Shown: positions 9,837 through 20,112, numbered from the stretch's first letter. The stretch is DNA of 64,000 nucleotides from Vibrio splendidus (GCF_003345295.1 NZ_CP031055.1:496001-560000); one strand, 5' to 3'. Notes: generated by a model not told the origin, from the letters alone. Numbers and translations: made by a program.

Positions 9837-9921
9837 TGGTGCGGTCGGAGAGACTTGAACTCTCACACCTCTCGGCGCCAGAACCTAAATCTGGTGCGTC
9901 TACCAATTCCGCCACGACCGC
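9837..9921 (-). tRNA. tRNA-Leu (UAG), copy 3
   Basis: Identical to copy 1. It starts the second 257-bp unit. Confidence 0.97.
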
Positions 9922-9989
9922 AGCAAAGCTTTTACTCTAGCAAAGAGTATAGTTAAGAAGACTTATGGTTTGTCTAAGTAACGTTGTAA

Positions 9990-10064
9990 TGGCTGGGCTA
10001 CCTGGATTCGAACCAGGGAATGCTGGCATCAAAAGCCAGTGCCTTACCGCTTGGCGATAGCCCA
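9990..10064 (-). tRNA. tRNA-Gln (UUG), copy 2
   Basis: Identical to Gln copy 1, offset by exactly 257 bases. Confidence 0.97.
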
Positions 10065-10093
10065 ACAGGATATCAATTAAGATATCTAAATAA

Positions 10094-10178
10094 TGGTGCG
10101 GTCGGAGAGACTTGAACTCTCACACCTCTCGGCGCCAGAACCTAAATCTGGTGCGTCTACCAATTCCGCCACGACCGC
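10094..10178 (-). tRNA. tRNA-Leu (UAG), copy 4
   Basis: Identical to copy 1. It starts the third 257-bp unit. Confidence 0.97.
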
Positions 10179-10246
10179 AGCAAAGCTTTTACTCTAGCAA
10201 AGAGTATAGTTAAGAAGACTTATGGTTTGTCTAAGTAACGTTGTAA

Positions 10247-10321
10247 TGGCTGGGCTACCTGGATTCGAACCAGGGAATGCTGGCATCAAAAGCCAGTGCC
10301 TTACCGCTTGGCGATAGCCCA
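10247..10321 (-). tRNA. tRNA-Gln (UUG), copy 3
   Basis: Identical to Gln copy 1, again offset by 257 bases. Confidence 0.97.
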
Positions 10322-10350
10322 ACAGGATATCAATTAAGATATCTAAATAA

Positions 10351-10435
10351 TGGTGCGGTCGGAGAGACTTGAACTCTCACACCTCTCGGCGCCAGAACCT
10401 AAATCTGGTGCGTCTACCAATTCCGCCACGACCGC
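10351..10435 (-). tRNA. tRNA-Leu (UAG), copy 5
   Basis: Identical to copy 1. It starts the fourth 257-bp unit. Confidence 0.97.
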
Positions 10436-10503
10436 AGCAAAGCTTTTACTCTAGCAAAGAGTATAGTTAAGAAGACTTATGGTTTGTCTAAGTAACGTTG
10501 TAA

Positions 10504-10578
10504 TGGCTGGGCTACCTGGATTCGAACCAGGGAATGCTGGCATCAAAAGCCAGTGCCTTACCGCTTGGCGATAGCCCA
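10504..10578 (-). tRNA. tRNA-Gln (UUG), copy 4
   Basis: Identical to Gln copy 1, offset by 257 bases from copy 3. Confidence 0.97.
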
Positions 10579-10607
10579 ACAGGATATCAATTAAGATATC
10601 TAAATAA

Positions 10608-10692
10608 TGGTGCGGTCGGAGAGACTTGAACTCTCACACCTCTCGGCGCCAGAACCTAAATCTGGTGCGTCTACCAATTCCGCCACGACCGC
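10608..10692 (-). tRNA. tRNA-Leu (UAG), copy 6
   Basis: Identical to copy 1. Together with Met copy 2 it repeats the 290-bp Leu-Met unit of 9290-9579 at an offset of 1318 bases. Confidence 0.97.
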
Positions 10693-10769
10693 AGCAAATC
10701 TTTATAGTTATATCGACATTGGTGATTCAATATAACGTTGTTTGTACTTTTTCTTTCATAAAGAAAGAA

Positions 10770-10846
10770 TGGTGGCTACTGCGGGATTCGAACCTGCGAC
10801 CCCATCATTATGAGTGATGTGCTCTAACCAACTGAGCTAAGTAGCC
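10770..10846 (-). tRNA. tRNA-Met (CAU), elongator, copy 2
   Basis: Identical to Met copy 1, exactly 1318 bases away, with the same flanking spacers. Confidence 0.93.
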
Positions 10847-10897
10847 AATAATGAATTTTATGTATTCACTATTTTATCTCTAATTAAAGAGAAATAA

Positions 10898-10982
10898 TGG
10901 TGCGGTCGGAGAGACTTGAACTCTCACACCTCTCGGCGCCAGAACCTAAATCTGGTGCGTCTACCAATTCCGCCACGACCGC
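10898..10982 (-). tRNA. tRNA-Leu (UAG), copy 7
   Basis: Identical to copy 1. It starts a fifth 257-bp Leu-Gln unit, separated from the first four by the Leu-Met unit. Confidence 0.97.
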
Positions 10983-11050
10983 AGCAAAGCTTTTACTCTA
11001 GCAAAGAGTATAGTTAAGAAGACTTATGGTTTGTCTAAGTAACGTTGTAA

Positions 11051-11125
11051 TGGCTGGGCTACCTGGATTCGAACCAGGGAATGCTGGCATCAAAAGCCAG
11101 TGCCTTACCGCTTGGCGATAGCCCA
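11051..11125 (-). tRNA. tRNA-Gln (UUG), copy 5
   Basis: Identical gene. The spacer to its right has one base change (AGACATCT in place of AGATATCT). Confidence 0.97.
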
Positions 11126-11154
11126 ACAGGATATCAATTAAGACATCTAAATAA

Positions 11155-11239
11155 TGGTGCGGTCGGAGAGACTTGAACTCTCACACCTCTCGGCGCCAGA
11201 ACCTAAATCTGGTGCGTCTACCAATTCCGCCACGACCGC
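11155..11239 (-). tRNA. tRNA-Leu (UAG), copy 8
   Basis: Identical gene. The spacer next to it carries one change (AGCGAAGAG in place of AGCAAAGAG) and then switches to the spacer type that precedes a Met gene. Confidence 0.97.
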
Positions 11240-11330
11240 AGCAAAGCTTTTACTCTAGCGAAGAGTATAGTTAAGAAGACTTATGGTTTGTCTAAGTAAC
11301 GTTGTTTGTTCTTCTTTCATAAAGAAAGAA

Positions 11331-11407
11331 TGGTGGCTACTGCGGGATTCGAACCTGCGACCCCATCATTATGAGTGATGTGCTCTAACCAACTGAGCTA
11401 AGTAGCC
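11331..11407 (-). tRNA. tRNA-Met (CAU), elongator, copy 3
   Basis: Same gene body as the other Met copies. Its right-hand flank is unlike the other units, which marks the edge of the homogenised array. Confidence 0.93.
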
Positions 11408-11484
11408 ATCTGAGAGCGAAGTAATATAATATAATCTCGCTTCCAATGCCATTATCTTTTTAAAGATAATTACACTTTAAATTG

Positions 11485-11559
11485 TGGCTGGGCTACCTGG
11501 ATTCGAACCAGGGAATGCTGGCATCAAAAGCCAGTGCCTTACCGCTTGGCGATAGCCCA
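11485..11559 (-). tRNA. tRNA-Gln (UUG), copy 6
   Basis: Same gene body as the other Gln copies, with diverged left flank. Confidence 0.97.
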
Positions 11560-11588
11560 ACAATGATATCAATTAAGATATCTCAATA

Positions 11589-11673
11589 TGGTGCGGTCGG
11601 AGAGACTTGAACTCTCACACCTCTCGGCGCCAGAACCTAAATCTGGTGCGTCTACCAATTCCGCCACGACCGC
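11589..11673 (-). tRNA. tRNA-Leu (UAG), copy 9
   Basis: Same gene body, but followed by a unique spacer toward Met copy 4. Confidence 0.97.
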
Positions 11674-11741
11674 TTTACTTTCCTAAAAACTCTTTGTTGT
11701 TAAGAGATAGATGTTTAATAACAAACAGAGTGCTTAGGAAA

Positions 11742-11818
11742 TGGTGGCTACTGCGGGATTCGAACCTGCGACCCCATCATTATGAGTGATGTGCTCTAAC
11801 CAACTGAGCTAAGTAGCC
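11742..11818 (-). tRNA. tRNA-Met (CAU), elongator, copy 4
   Basis: Promoter-proximal gene of the operon. Its start is about 55 bases downstream of the -10 element. Confidence 0.93.
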
Positions 11819-11873
11819 ATTTCCAAATTGTTGCTCATTTCGAGACGTTGCCGCTTCGTTGTGAACGGGGCGC

Positions 11874-11902
11874 ATTATGCGGAGTTGAGCGAAACCCGTC
11901 AA
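11874..11902 (-). promoter_or_regulatory. Strong sigma-70 promoter of the tRNA operon
   Basis: Read on the minus strand: TTGACG (-35, at 11897-11902), a 17-base spacer, then CATAAT (-10, at 11874-11879). A GC-rich discriminator (GCGCCCCG) follows, as in stringently controlled stable-RNA promoters. An A-rich stretch lies just upstream of the -35 and could act as an UP element. Confidence 0.75.
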
Positions 11903-12049
11903 CTTTTTTTTTGAATAAATCGCGAATAAACATCTGTTCGGTTTCTTTTTAGGCAAAGAGGTGTATTTGTCGACAAAAAACAGGTCTAAAAGGCGATATA
12001 TATAGGAAGTTAAGTTTTGGATGTGGGGCTATTTCTAAAGGGGGAAAAC

Positions 12050-12080
12050 AAAAAGGCCAGTGAATTCACTGGCCTTTTTT
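12050..12080 (-). terminator. Terminator after ychF, possibly bidirectional
   Basis: The 8-bp stem GGCCAGTG/CACTGGCC (12055-12062 and 12067-12074) has A4 on its left and T6 on its right. It can end the ychF transcript. Confidence 0.85.
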
Positions 12081-12098
12081 CTAGATGTTTAATCAGAA

Positions 12099-13190
12099 TT
12101 ATACGTTGAAGCGGAAGTGAACTACGTCACCATCTTTAACGATGTATTCTTTGCCTTCAAGACGCCATTTACCTGCATCTTTTGCTCCGCTTTCACCGCC
12201 AAACTCGATGAAATGTTCGTAGCCAACTACTTCTGCACGGATGAAACCTTTCTCGAAGTCGGTGTGGATCTTACCAGCTGCTTGCGGCGCTGTTGCACCG
12301 ATAGGAATAGTCCAAGCTCGAACTTCTTTAACACCGGCAGTAAAGTAAGTTTGAAGAGTCAGTAGCTCGTAACCAGAGCGGATCACTCGGTTAAGGCCTG
12401 GTTCTTCAATACCCATGTCAGCTAGAAACTCTTCACGATCTTCATCGTCAAGCTCAGAAAGTTCAGATTCGATTGCAGCACACACAGCAACAACAACGTT
12501 GTTCTCTTTTTCTGCATATTCGCGAACGGCGTCTAGGTAAGGGTTGTTTTCAAAACCATCTTCAGCAACGTTTGCAATGTACATTGTTGGCTTAAGCGTT
12601 AGGAAGTTAAGGTAGTCGATTGCTGCTACTTCTTCTTTGCCAAGTTCAACAGTACGAGCCATACCACCTTCAGTCAGGATAGGTAGAAGCTTTTCAAGAA
12701 CTGTAGTTTCAAATTTAGCGTCTTTATCTCCGCCTTTTGCTTTTTTAGCATTACGGAAGATTGCACGTTCACAGCTATCTAGATCGGCAAGAGCAAGCTC
12801 AAGGTTGATCACTTCGATATCTTCGATTGGAGATACTTTGCCTGAAACGTGAACGATGTTTTCGTTTTCAAAGCAGCGTACAACGTGACCGATAGCATCA
12901 GTTTCACGGATGTTAGCTAGGAATTTGTTACCTAGACCTTCACCTTTAGATGCGCCAGCAACTAGGCCTGCGATATCTACGAATTCCATTGTCGTTGGAA
13001 GGATCTTCTGTGGATTAACAATTTTTGCTAATGCATCTAAGCGTAGATCTGGAACCGGAACGATACCTGTGTTTGGTTCGATTGTACAAAATGGAAAGTT
13101 TGCTGCTTCGATGCCTGCTTTAGTCAGTGCGTTAAACAGAGTTGACTTACCAACGTTTGGTAGACCAACGATGCCACATTTAAAACCCAT
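12099..13190 (-). CDS. ychF: Redox-regulated ribosome-binding ATPase YchF
   Basis: Obg-family P-loop protein that prefers ATP and binds ribosomes. It has 363 residues. G1 is [18 protein letters not shown] at the N-terminus, the Obg-type G3 is [20 protein letters not shown], and a C-terminal TGS domain ends in [14 protein letters not shown] longer frame opens 20 codons upstream, inside pth. The ATG at 13190 gives the canonical MGFKCGIVG start and has AAGG upstream. It follows pth by 10 bases, the conserved pth-ychF pair. Confidence 0.96.
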   Translation of the reverse strand: MGFKCGIVGLPNVGKSTLFNALTKAGIEAANFPFCTIEPNTGIVPVPDLRLDALAKIVNPQKILPTTMEFVDIAGLVAGASKGEGLGNKFLANIRETDAIGHVVRCFENENIVHVSGKVSPIEDIEVINLELALADLDSCERAIFRNAKKAKGGDKDAKFETTVLEKLLPILTEGGMARTVELGKEEVAAIDYLNFLTLKPTMYIANVAEDGFENNPYLDAVREYAEKENNVVVAVCAAIESELSELDDEDREEFLADMGIEEPGLNRVIRSGYELLTLQTYFTAGVKEVRAWTIPIGATAPQAAGKIHTDFEKGFIRAEVVGYEHFIEFGGESGAKDAGKWRLEGKEYIVKDGDVVHFRFNV

Positions 13191-13200
13191 GATATAAACC

Positions 13201-13791
13201 TTATTCTGCTTTGAACGTATGTAAGCGATTTTGTGCTTTTGGTAGGCCATCTTTTAATAAGATGTCTAGGCTACGAACCGATTCGTCAACGACAGCCTCG
13301 ATACACTCTTGCTCTTTCGCAGGAGCTTTGCCTAATACATAACCTGCAACTTTATCTTTGTGTCCTGGATGGCCAATGCCTAATCTAAGACGATAGAATT
13401 CTTTATTGTTACCCTGCTTGCTGATGATGTCTTTCAGACCATTATGTCCACCATGACCACCACCTTTTTTAAACTTTCCAATACCAGGAGGAAGATCTAA
13501 CTCATCGTGAGCAACCATGATTTGTTCTGGTTTAATTTGGTAGAACTTTGCTAAGGCAGCAACAGCTTTGCCTGACAAGTTCATAAAAGTCGTTGGGATC
13601 AGCAAGCGAAGATCTTCACCATGAACCATGATACGACCCGTTAGGCCAAAGAACTTTGGTTCGTTCTTTAGTGTCACGTTATGTACACGCGCTAATTCTT
13701 CAACTACCCAAGCACCCGCATTGTGGCGAGTTTTGGCGTATTCTGGACCTGGATTAGCCAGTCCAACGAGAAGTTTTATTTGTTGGCTCAA
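13201..13791 (-). CDS. pth: Peptidyl-tRNA hydrolase
   Basis: Releases peptides from peptidyl-tRNAs that drop off ribosomes. The 196 residues show [21 protein letters not shown] (catalytic His), the [11 protein letters not shown] loop and [11 protein letters not shown], all typical of bacterial Pth. It is the first gene of a two-gene operon with ychF. Confidence 0.97.
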   Translation of the reverse strand: MSQQIKLLVGLANPGPEYAKTRHNAGAWVVEELARVHNVTLKNEPKFFGLTGRIMVHGEDLRLLIPTTFMNLSGKAVAALAKFYQIKPEQIMVAHDELDLPPGIGKFKKGGGHGGHNGLKDIISKQGNNKEFYRLRLGIGHPGHKDKVAGYVLGKAPAKEQECIEAVVDESVRSLDILLKDGLPKAQNRLHTFKAE

Positions 13792-13928
13792 GGTATGGAT
13801 CTCTCTTGGGATTTCAAAAAGCGCCGTATGATATCACAGTTTATGAAAAAGGTGCGAGCTAGCTGATAGCAACACGATGATTCCTGACTGTGGTGAATTG
13901 CGGCTTAATATTGGTTAGACATAAAAAA

Positions 13929-13952
13929 AGCACTTCATTCAATGAAGTGCTT
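13929..13952 (-). terminator. Terminator after prs
   Basis: The 8-bp core stem CACTTCAT/ATGAAGTG (13931-13938 and 13942-13949) extends by AG/CT pairs. A minus-strand T-run (13923-13929) follows. It separates prs from pth. Confidence 0.8.
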
Positions 13953-14014
13953 AATGTGTCTCTCTCACGAGTTCTAAAACAAAGCTTTTCTACAACAAAG
14001 CTATAGAGCTTTGA

Positions 14015-14959
14015 TTAGTTAAACATCGCTGAGATTGATTCTTCGTTGCTGATGCGGCGAATTGCTTCAGCAAGCATGCGAGAAAGGCTTAGCTCAGTCA
14101 CTTTGCCTGTCGCAGCCATCTCTGGAGAAAGCTTGATTGAATCTGTAACAATAACTTGGTCTAGAACTGAGTTACGAATGTTTTCTGCAGCAGTACCAGA
14201 GAATACAGCGTGAGTAGCGTAAGCGAATACACGCTTAGCACCGCGCTCTTTAAGCGCTTCAGCTGCTTTACACAGTGTGCCACCAGTATCGATCATGTCA
14301 TCAACGATAACACAGTCACGACCTTCAACATCACCGATCAGGTTCATTACTTCAGAAACGTTAGCACGTGGACGACGCTTATCAACGATAGCGATGTCAA
14401 CATCACCTAGCGCTTTAGCGGTTGCACGAGCACGTACAACACCACCAAGGTCTGGAGAAACCACTACTGGGTTTTCTAGGCCACGGTTAGCCATGTCTTC
14501 TAGAAGAACTGGAGTGCCGAAGATGTTATCAACAGGTACATCGAAGAAGCCTTGGATTTGCTCTGCGTGTAGGTCGATAGTAAGAACGCGGTCAACACCA
14601 ACGTTAGAAAGGAAATCTGCAACAACTTTTGCAGTAATAGGCACACGAGCAGAACGTACACGACGATCTTGACGGGCATAACCGAAGTAAGGGATTACAG
14701 CAGTAATACGGCCAGCAGAAGCACGGCGCATTGCGTCAATCATTACCACCAATTCCATAAGGTTGTCATTGGTTGGTGCACAAGTTGATTGAATCAGGAA
14801 TACATCGCTACCACGAACGTTTTCATTGATTTGTACAGCGACTTCGCCATCAGAAAAACGGTCTACAGTAGCATCTCCAAGAGAGATGTATAGACGATCA
14901 GCAATACGTTGGGCTAGTTCAGGTGTTGCGTTACCAGCAAATAGCTTCATATCAGGCAC
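14015..14959 (-). CDS. prs: Ribose-phosphate pyrophosphokinase
   Basis: Makes PRPP from ribose 5-phosphate and ATP for nucleotide, His and Trp synthesis. Its 314 residues are close to E. coli Prs throughout. The N-terminus is [20 protein letters not shown], the ATP/catalytic region is [17 protein letters not shown], and the PRPP loop is [20 protein letters not shown]. It sits downstream of ispE and lolB with the usual gene order. Confidence 0.98.
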   Translation of the reverse strand: MPDMKLFAGNATPELAQRIADRLYISLGDATVDRFSDGEVAVQINENVRGSDVFLIQSTCAPTNDNLMELVVMIDAMRRASAGRITAVIPYFGYARQDRRVRSARVPITAKVVADFLSNVGVDRVLTIDLHAEQIQGFFDVPVDNIFGTPVLLEDMANRGLENPVVVSPDLGGVVRARATAKALGDVDIAIVDKRRPRANVSEVMNLIGDVEGRDCVIVDDMIDTGGTLCKAAEALKERGAKRVFAYATHAVFSGTAAENIRNSVLDQVIVTDSIKLSPEMAATGKVTELSLSRMLAEAIRRISNEESISAMFN

Positions 14960-14986
14960 GGTGGAAACCTCGGGTTGCGTCCAGTT

Positions 14987-15862
14987 TTAAATAGATTGTG
15001 GGTGGGCTGATTGGTATTCAGCCAAAGTTTCTTTTAAAGGCGAAATGTTTCGTCCCTTAGCGATAAACGCGGAAACTGTGTCAGACAGTTGCTCTAGCAC
15101 CGATTCGGCTTCTTTTTTGCTGCTAAATTCAGCAAAAACGCACGAACCAGTACCAGTCAATCTCGACGGCGCGTATTGTAGCAGCCATGAAAGTTGCTTA
15201 TCAACCTCTGGGTACAGCATTCGCACAATTTTTTCGCAATCGTTTACGTATTCTTGCTCTAGAAGCGTTGATAGTGCTCGCTTCGGCGTATTTCGAGTTA
15301 ATTCTGAATGTGTGAATATGTCTACAGTTGCTATGCTCACTTGAGGTTTAGCAACGAGATACCATTTCTCATCCGGATTAGCGGGTTGTAATTGCTCACC
15401 AACACCTTCAGCAAAGGCGGCGTGGCCTCGAACGAAGACCGGAACGTCTGCACCAAGCTTTAAGCCAATCTCTGCTAACTGATCATCGCACAGGTTGAGT
15501 TGCCATAAATGGTTGAGAGCGACCAACACGGTTGCGGCATTTGAAGAACCTCCACCAATGCCACCTCCCATAGGAAGCACTTTCTTTAACTCAATATCCG
15601 CACCGAAAGTCGTCGATGTATATTGTTGAAGGGCAGTAGCGGCTTTCCAAATTAGGTTATCTTCTGTCGCAACCCCTGGAATCTCTGGTGTGATGGTTAT
15701 TGAGCTTGTTTCTCGGTTTGCGGTAACCGTGAGTTCATCACCAAAGTCGACAAACTGAAATAGGGTCTGAAGTTCGTGATAGCCATTGTCACGTCGACCT
15801 GTGATATAGAGAAATAAATTCAGTTTAGCCGGAGAGGGCCAATGGGTTGGTGTTGTTATCAT
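14987..15862 (-). CDS. ispE: 4-diphosphocytidyl-2-C-methyl-D-erythritol kinase
   Basis: GHMP kinase of the MEP isoprenoid pathway; it phosphorylates CDP-ME. The protein is about 291 residues long, with [17 protein letters not shown] at the N-terminus and the ATP loop [17 protein letters not shown] near residue 100. An in-frame GTG five codons upstream (15877) is an alternative start. The ATG at 15862 overlaps the lolB stop as ATGA, the pattern of translational coupling, and is preferred. Confidence 0.95.
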   Translation of the reverse strand: MITTPTHWPSPAKLNLFLYITGRRDNGYHELQTLFQFVDFGDELTVTANRETSSITITPEIPGVATEDNLIWKAATALQQYTSTTFGADIELKKVLPMGGGIGGGSSNAATVLVALNHLWQLNLCDDQLAEIGLKLGADVPVFVRGHAAFAEGVGEQLQPANPDEKWYLVAKPQVSIATVDIFTHSELTRNTPKRALSTLLEQEYVNDCEKIVRMLYPEVDKQLSWLLQYAPSRLTGTGSCVFAEFSSKKEAESVLEQLSDTVSAFIAKGRNISPLKETLAEYQSAHPQSI

Positions 15863-16506
15863 TTTTTCAGTGTCCACTTCGAAACTACAATGTTGATTTT
15901 GTTCTCGTCTTGCTTGAATGACAAACGAGTAGGGAGTGGGATTGTCTCTACCTTAGTGTTGTCTTCACCAGATAATAGTTTACTCGGCATCTCTGTATTT
16001 CGATAGTTATCAAAATTCAGTGTCCATAGTTGGTTGCTAACTTGTTTGGTGAGAGATTCAAGCGTGTTGGTGGTGTTCAATTGGTAGCTATCGGCTTGGT
16101 CTGGAATGCCAAGGAACCATTGTGGTAGATGGTCAATGGGAATCTGTAATCCAGTAAGTTGCTCGACCAATACAGATGCACTTGCGTGAGTGAACACCTT
16201 ATCATCATAAGTGACTACCTTGGCACCCGAACTGTCAATTGTGAGGTTCAAGGCGGTTTGACCAAGGAAAGTAGTGAGCCTCAATTGACTCTGATTTGGT
16301 GAATGCTTCCAAATGAAATTTAGGCTTTGGCGTTGCTCTGGAGAAATGTAAGCGAGCTTGCCTGAGGCTTGATAGTTTTCTATCTGTAAAAGCCGATCTT
16401 GGTGACTTTGCCACTCGACGCTGGTCGGTTGTTCTGGGATAGACGAGCAACCCACCATAATTATGGTTATAAAAATAAGAGACGTGATTTTACGAAGCTT
16501 GCTCAT
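15859..16506 (-). CDS. lolB: Outer-membrane lipoprotein receptor LolB
   Basis: Accepts lipoproteins from LolA and inserts them into the outer membrane. The 215 residues begin with a lipoprotein signal ending in the lipobox IMVGC at residue 20. The tryptophan-rich LolB core follows ([32 protein letters not shown]). It starts the lolB-ispE-prs run and is divergent from hemA. Confidence 0.93.
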   Translation of the reverse strand: MSKLRKITSLIFITIIMVGCSSIPEQPTSVEWQSHQDRLLQIENYQASGKLAYISPEQRQSLNFIWKHSPNQSQLRLTTFLGQTALNLTIDSSGAKVVTYDDKVFTHASASVLVEQLTGLQIPIDHLPQWFLGIPDQADSYQLNTTNTLESLTKQVSNQLWTLNFDNYRNTEMPSKLLSGEDNTKVETIPLPTRLSFKQDENKINIVVSKWTLKK

Positions 16507-16666
16507 ATTTGCTCACAACTTGTTCAAATTTATCTAAAAAACGTCTCAACTATAGCATTGAATTCACGAAGTCAGGAAAACAAATCCCGCTTGCTCTTTA
16601 AATAGAGCCATGCATCAAGTAAAATTCGCCCCTTGTTTCCATTCCCTGATCGAGAACTTCTGATAC

Positions 16667-17926
16667 ATGTCTTTGCTTGCCGTAGGTATCAATCACAATA
16701 CAGCGTCGGTTGAATTGCGAGAAAAAGTCGCTTTTGGTCCAGATAAATTATCTGAGGCACTCAAGCAACTTAACGCAAATGCACACGTAAATGGAAGTGT
16801 CATACTTTCTACCTGTAATCGAACTGAAGTGTATTGTGACGTCAAAGGCGTGGCAAAAAACAAGCTCATCGATTGGTTGTCTGTTTTCCATCAAGTTAGC
16901 CCTGAAGAGTTAAAACCCAGCATTTATATCCATGAAGAGCAGGCCGCGATTAAACATTTAATGCGCGTAGCTTGTGGTTTGGACTCCTTGGTATTGGGTG
17001 AGCCGCAGATCTTAGGTCAGGTGAAGCAAGCTTATACGGACTCGCGAGAGAACAAATCTGTTGATGCTTCAATGGAAAAACTGTTCCAGAAATCATTTTC
17101 TGTCGCCAAGCGTGTTCGAACTGAAACTGAAATTGGCGGAAGCGCGGTATCTGTTGCTTACGCGGCCTGTACGTTAGCTAAACACATCTTTGAGTCGATT
17201 GCTGATTCAACCGTGTTATTGGTTGGTGCGGGTGAGACGATTGAATTGGTGGCTAAACACCTTTCTGCGAATGGCTGCACTAAGATGATAGTGGCTAACC
17301 GAACTCGTGAGCGTGCTTTAGGGCTAGCTGAAGCGTTTGGTGCTGAAGTGATCAGCCTGAATGAGATTCCTGACCATTTGCATAGAGCGGATATCGTGAT
17401 CAGCTCAACTGCAAGCCCGTTGCCTATTATTGGCAAGGGCATGGTTGAAACCGCACTGAAGACAAGAAAGCATCAACCTATGTTGTTGGTTGATATTGCG
17501 GTTCCTCGTGATGTGGAATCTCAGGTCGGCGATCTGAATGATGCTTACCTATATTCCGTTGACGATTTGCAGTCGATCGTTGATGGCAATATTGAACAAC
17601 GAAAAGTAGAAGCGATTCAAGCTGAAGCAATAGTTAGTGAAGAAAGCGCCGCGTTTATGAGTTGGATGCGTTCACTGCAAGCGGTAGACAGTATTCGTGA
17701 TTACCGTAAATCGGCCAATGAAATCCGAGAAGATTTATTAAGTAAGAGTTTACAATCACTTGCCGCTGGCGGTGACCCTGAGAAAGTCTTACTTGAGCTA
17801 AGTAATAAGCTCACAAACAAATTGATCCATGCTCCAACGCGTGCACTTCAAAGTGCAGCTGAGCAAGGAGAACCTGCAAAATTAATGGTCATTAGACAGA
17901 GTTTGGGCTTAGAAAACCCTCAATAA
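16667..17926 (+). CDS. hemA: Glutamyl-tRNA reductase
   Basis: First step of C5 haem synthesis: reduces glutamyl-tRNA-Glu to glutamate-1-semialdehyde. It has 419 residues. The catalytic Cys is in [11 protein letters not shown] near residue 50, [20 protein letters not shown] is the conserved active-site stretch, and [17 protein letters not shown] is the NADPH fold. A helical dimerisation domain follows. It heads hemA-prfA-prmC-sirB2-sirB1-kdsA. Confidence 0.97.
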   Translation: MSLLAVGINHNTASVELREKVAFGPDKLSEALKQLNANAHVNGSVILSTCNRTEVYCDVKGVAKNKLIDWLSVFHQVSPEELKPSIYIHEEQAAIKHLMRVACGLDSLVLGEPQILGQVKQAYTDSRENKSVDASMEKLFQKSFSVAKRVRTETEIGGSAVSVAYAACTLAKHIFESIADSTVLLVGAGETIELVAKHLSANGCTKMIVANRTRERALGLAEAFGAEVISLNEIPDHLHRADIVISSTASPLPIIGKGMVETALKTRKHQPMLLVDIAVPRDVESQVGDLNDAYLYSVDDLQSIVDGNIEQRKVEAIQAEAIVSEESAAFMSWMRSLQAVDSIRDYRKSANEIREDLLSKSLQSLAAGGDPEKVLLELSNKLTNKLIHAPTRALQSAAEQGEPAKLMVIRQSLGLENPQ

Positions 17927-17954
17927 TATTCGACCTCCAACAGAATAAGACATT

Positions 17955-19043
17955 ATGAAAGCCTCGATTCTAATAAAGCTTGAAACACTTGTTGAACGCT
18001 ATGAAGAAGTTCAACATCTACTTGGTGATCCCGGTGTACTTGGGAATCAAGACAAATTCCGTGCCTTGTCAAAAGAGTATTCTCAATTAGAAGAGGTGAC
18101 GGGGTGCTTCAAATCATACCAGCAAGCTCAAGAAGATTTAGAAGCTGCTGAAGAGATGGCAAATGAAGACGACGCAGAAATGCGCGAAATGGCTCAAGAA
18201 GAGATCAAAGATGCGAAAGCGAATATTGAACGTCTGACTGATGAGCTGCAAATTCTTCTGATTCCAAAAGATCCAAACGATGAGCGTAACTGTTTCTTAG
18301 AGATTCGTGCCGGTGCTGGTGGTGATGAAGCGGGTATTTTTGCGGGTAACCTTTTCCGCATGTACTCTAGATTTGCCGAGAAAAAAGGTTGGCGCGTTGA
18401 GGTGATGAGTAGCAATGTTTCAGAGCAGGGCGGCTTTAAAGAGATGATCGCTAAAATCAGTGGCGACGCTGTTTATGGCACAATGAAGTTCGAGTCTGGC
18501 GGTCACCGTGTACAACGTGTACCTGAGACTGAATCTCAAGGTCGTGTTCATACATCAGCTTGTACCGTTGCGGTTATGCCTGAGATCCCAGAAGCAGATC
18601 TTCCAGAGATCAAAGCGGGCGACCTTAAGATTGATACTTTCCGTGCATCAGGCGCGGGTGGTCAGCACGTTAACACCACGGATTCAGCAATCCGTATTAC
18701 TCACTTACCAACAGGTACAGTAGTAGAGTGTCAAGACGAGCGTTCTCAGCATAAAAATAAAGCGAAAGCGATGGCTGTTCTTGCGGCTCGTATCGTTCAA
18801 GCTGAAGAAGAGCGTCGTGCTGCCGCGATTTCAGATACACGTCGTAACCTATTAGGTTCTGGTGACCGTAGTGACCGTATTCGTACGTACAACTATCCTC
18901 AAGGCCGTGTTTCTGATCACCGCATCAACTTAACTATCTACCGCCTGAACGAAGTTCTGGAAGGTGATATGCAAAGCCTGCTTGATCCTGTTCTACAAGA
19001 GCACCAAGCAGATCAACTAGCAGCACTTGCTGAGCACAACTAA
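17955..19043 (+). CDS. prfA: Peptide chain release factor 1
   Basis: Decodes UAA and UAG stops. It has 362 residues. The GGQ motif is in [16 protein letters not shown], and the stop-recognition tripeptide position reads P-E-T in [10 protein letters not shown], matching the P-x-T pattern of RF1. It lies 28 bases downstream of hemA. Its Gln in GGQ is the target of the next gene, prmC. Confidence 0.97.
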   Translation: MKASILIKLETLVERYEEVQHLLGDPGVLGNQDKFRALSKEYSQLEEVTGCFKSYQQAQEDLEAAEEMANEDDAEMREMAQEEIKDAKANIERLTDELQILLIPKDPNDERNCFLEIRAGAGGDEAGIFAGNLFRMYSRFAEKKGWRVEVMSSNVSEQGGFKEMIAKISGDAVYGTMKFESGGHRVQRVPETESQGRVHTSACTVAVMPEIPEADLPEIKAGDLKIDTFRASGAGGQHVNTTDSAIRITHLPTGTVVECQDERSQHKNKAKAMAVLAARIVQAEEERRAAAISDTRRNLLGSGDRSDRIRTYNYPQGRVSDHRINLTIYRLNEVLEGDMQSLLDPVLQEHQADQLAALAEHN

Positions 19044-19048
19044 TTACT

Positions 19049-19921
19049 ATGCAGTCAGCATATACGGTTGAAAGTGCTTTAAAGTCAGCAATCGTACAGC
19101 TTCAAGAGGGCGATAACACATCGCCCTCGATTGATGCTGCGGTACTGCTTTGTCACGCTTTAGATAAACCTAGATCTTACCTACTAACTTGGCCTGAGAA
19201 GCATCTCACTTCAGAACAAGAATCCGAATTTAATACCCTTCTAAAACGTCGCTTAACCGGTGAGCCTGTGGCTTATATTGTTGGTGAACGTGAGTTTTGG
19301 TCGCTGCCGTTAAAAGTTTCTCCTTCTACATTAATCCCACGTCCAGATACCGAGCGTTTGGTTGAAGTGGCGTTAGACAAAACGTATGGCAAACAAGGTG
19401 CGATTCTCGATTTAGGCACGGGCACAGGTGCTATCGCGTTAGCATTGGCGTCTGAAATGCCGAATCGACCAGTTACGGGCATTGATCTTCGCCCTGAAGC
19501 GCAGCAACTTGCTACAGAAAATGCACAACGCTTGAACATCACCAACGCCACCTTTTTACATGGCAGTTGGTTTGAGCCTTTGAACTCGGTGAATTCTGAA
19601 GAAGAAGCTGTGAAGTTCTCGTTGATTGTCTCGAACCCACCTTACATTGAGAAGAATGACCCTCATTTATCTCAAGGTGATGTGCGTTTTGAACCGATCA
19701 CAGCGTTAGTTGCTGAAGAGAAAGGTTTAGCTGATATTCGATACATTTCTGAAAACGCACGCGGTTTTTTAGAAAACGAAGGCTGGCTAGCGTTTGAACA
19801 CGGCTATGACCAAGGCTTGGCGGTACGTGAGATAATGCAACAACTGGGCTACTTGGATGTGGTTACAGAAAAAGATTACGGTGGTAATGACCGAGTGACA
19901 TTGGGTCGTTACTGTTCATAG
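19049..19921 (+). CDS. prmC: Release factor glutamine methyltransferase PrmC
   Basis: Methylates the GGQ glutamine of RF1 and RF2. The 290 residues carry the SAM-binding ILDLGTGTGAIALALASE (about residue 115) and the catalytic NPPY in VSNPPYIEKNDPHL. It starts 5 bases after prfA ends and is almost certainly cotranscribed. Confidence 0.96.
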   Translation: MQSAYTVESALKSAIVQLQEGDNTSPSIDAAVLLCHALDKPRSYLLTWPEKHLTSEQESEFNTLLKRRLTGEPVAYIVGEREFWSLPLKVSPSTLIPRPDTERLVEVALDKTYGKQGAILDLGTGTGAIALALASEMPNRPVTGIDLRPEAQQLATENAQRLNITNATFLHGSWFEPLNSVNSEEEAVKFSLIVSNPPYIEKNDPHLSQGDVRFEPITALVAEEKGLADIRYISENARGFLENEGWLAFEHGYDQGLAVREIMQQLGYLDVVTEKDYGGNDRVTLGRYCS

Positions 19922-19976
19922 GCTGCTGTTAATCATCTTGTGAGCAATAGATGATGAACTTGCTAAATTGATACCT

Positions 19977-20066
19977 TTAACTCGACAATACACTTAACTC
20001 GATAATGCATTTAACGCGGAAATACAGAGAATTAACGCAGAAATACAGGGCATTAACGGGTATTGT
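19977..20066 (+). repeat. Five imperfect direct repeats between prmC and sirB2
   Basis: A TTAAC-led unit recurs at 19977, 19994, 20011, 20032 and 20053. The spacing is 17, 17, 21 and 21 bases. The best copies are TTAACGCGGAAATACAGAG and TTAACGCAGAAATACAGGG. It lies in the 191-base gap before sirB2. Confidence 0.6.
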
Positions 20067-20112
20067 TTGGCTCGTGTTAACGAAAGCACATATAAAAATA
20101 TAAAGGAATACC

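Larger units (their letters stand above)
9290..11818 (-). repeat. Amplified tRNA array built from 257-bp and 290-bp units
   Basis: With A = Leu-Met (290 bp) and B = Leu-Gln (257 bp), the array from left to right is A B B B B A B, then Leu, Met, Gln, Leu, Met with diverged spacers. The block at 9290 recurs at 10608, exactly 1318 bases away (290 + 4 x 257). Spacers as well as genes are near identical, which indicates recent unequal recombination or gene conversion. Confidence 0.93.

Noticed and set aside
9308..11789. Identical short open frames (63, 63 and 60 codons) inside the tRNA cluster
   Set aside because: They run antisense across tRNA-Leu and tRNA-Met genes and are copied with them. They are by-products of tRNA sequence.
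9290..11818. Regular repeats suggesting a CRISPR array
   Set aside because: The repeats are complete tRNA genes with encoded CCA, and the spacers are also repeated, whereas CRISPR spacers would be unique.
13191..13250. 20-codon N-terminal extension of YchF
   Set aside because: It overlaps the end of pth. The family starts at MGFKCGIVG.
15863..15877. GTG start for ispE five codons upstream
   Set aside because: The ATG that overlaps the lolB stop as ATGA is the more usual coupling arrangement and gives a family-like N-terminus.
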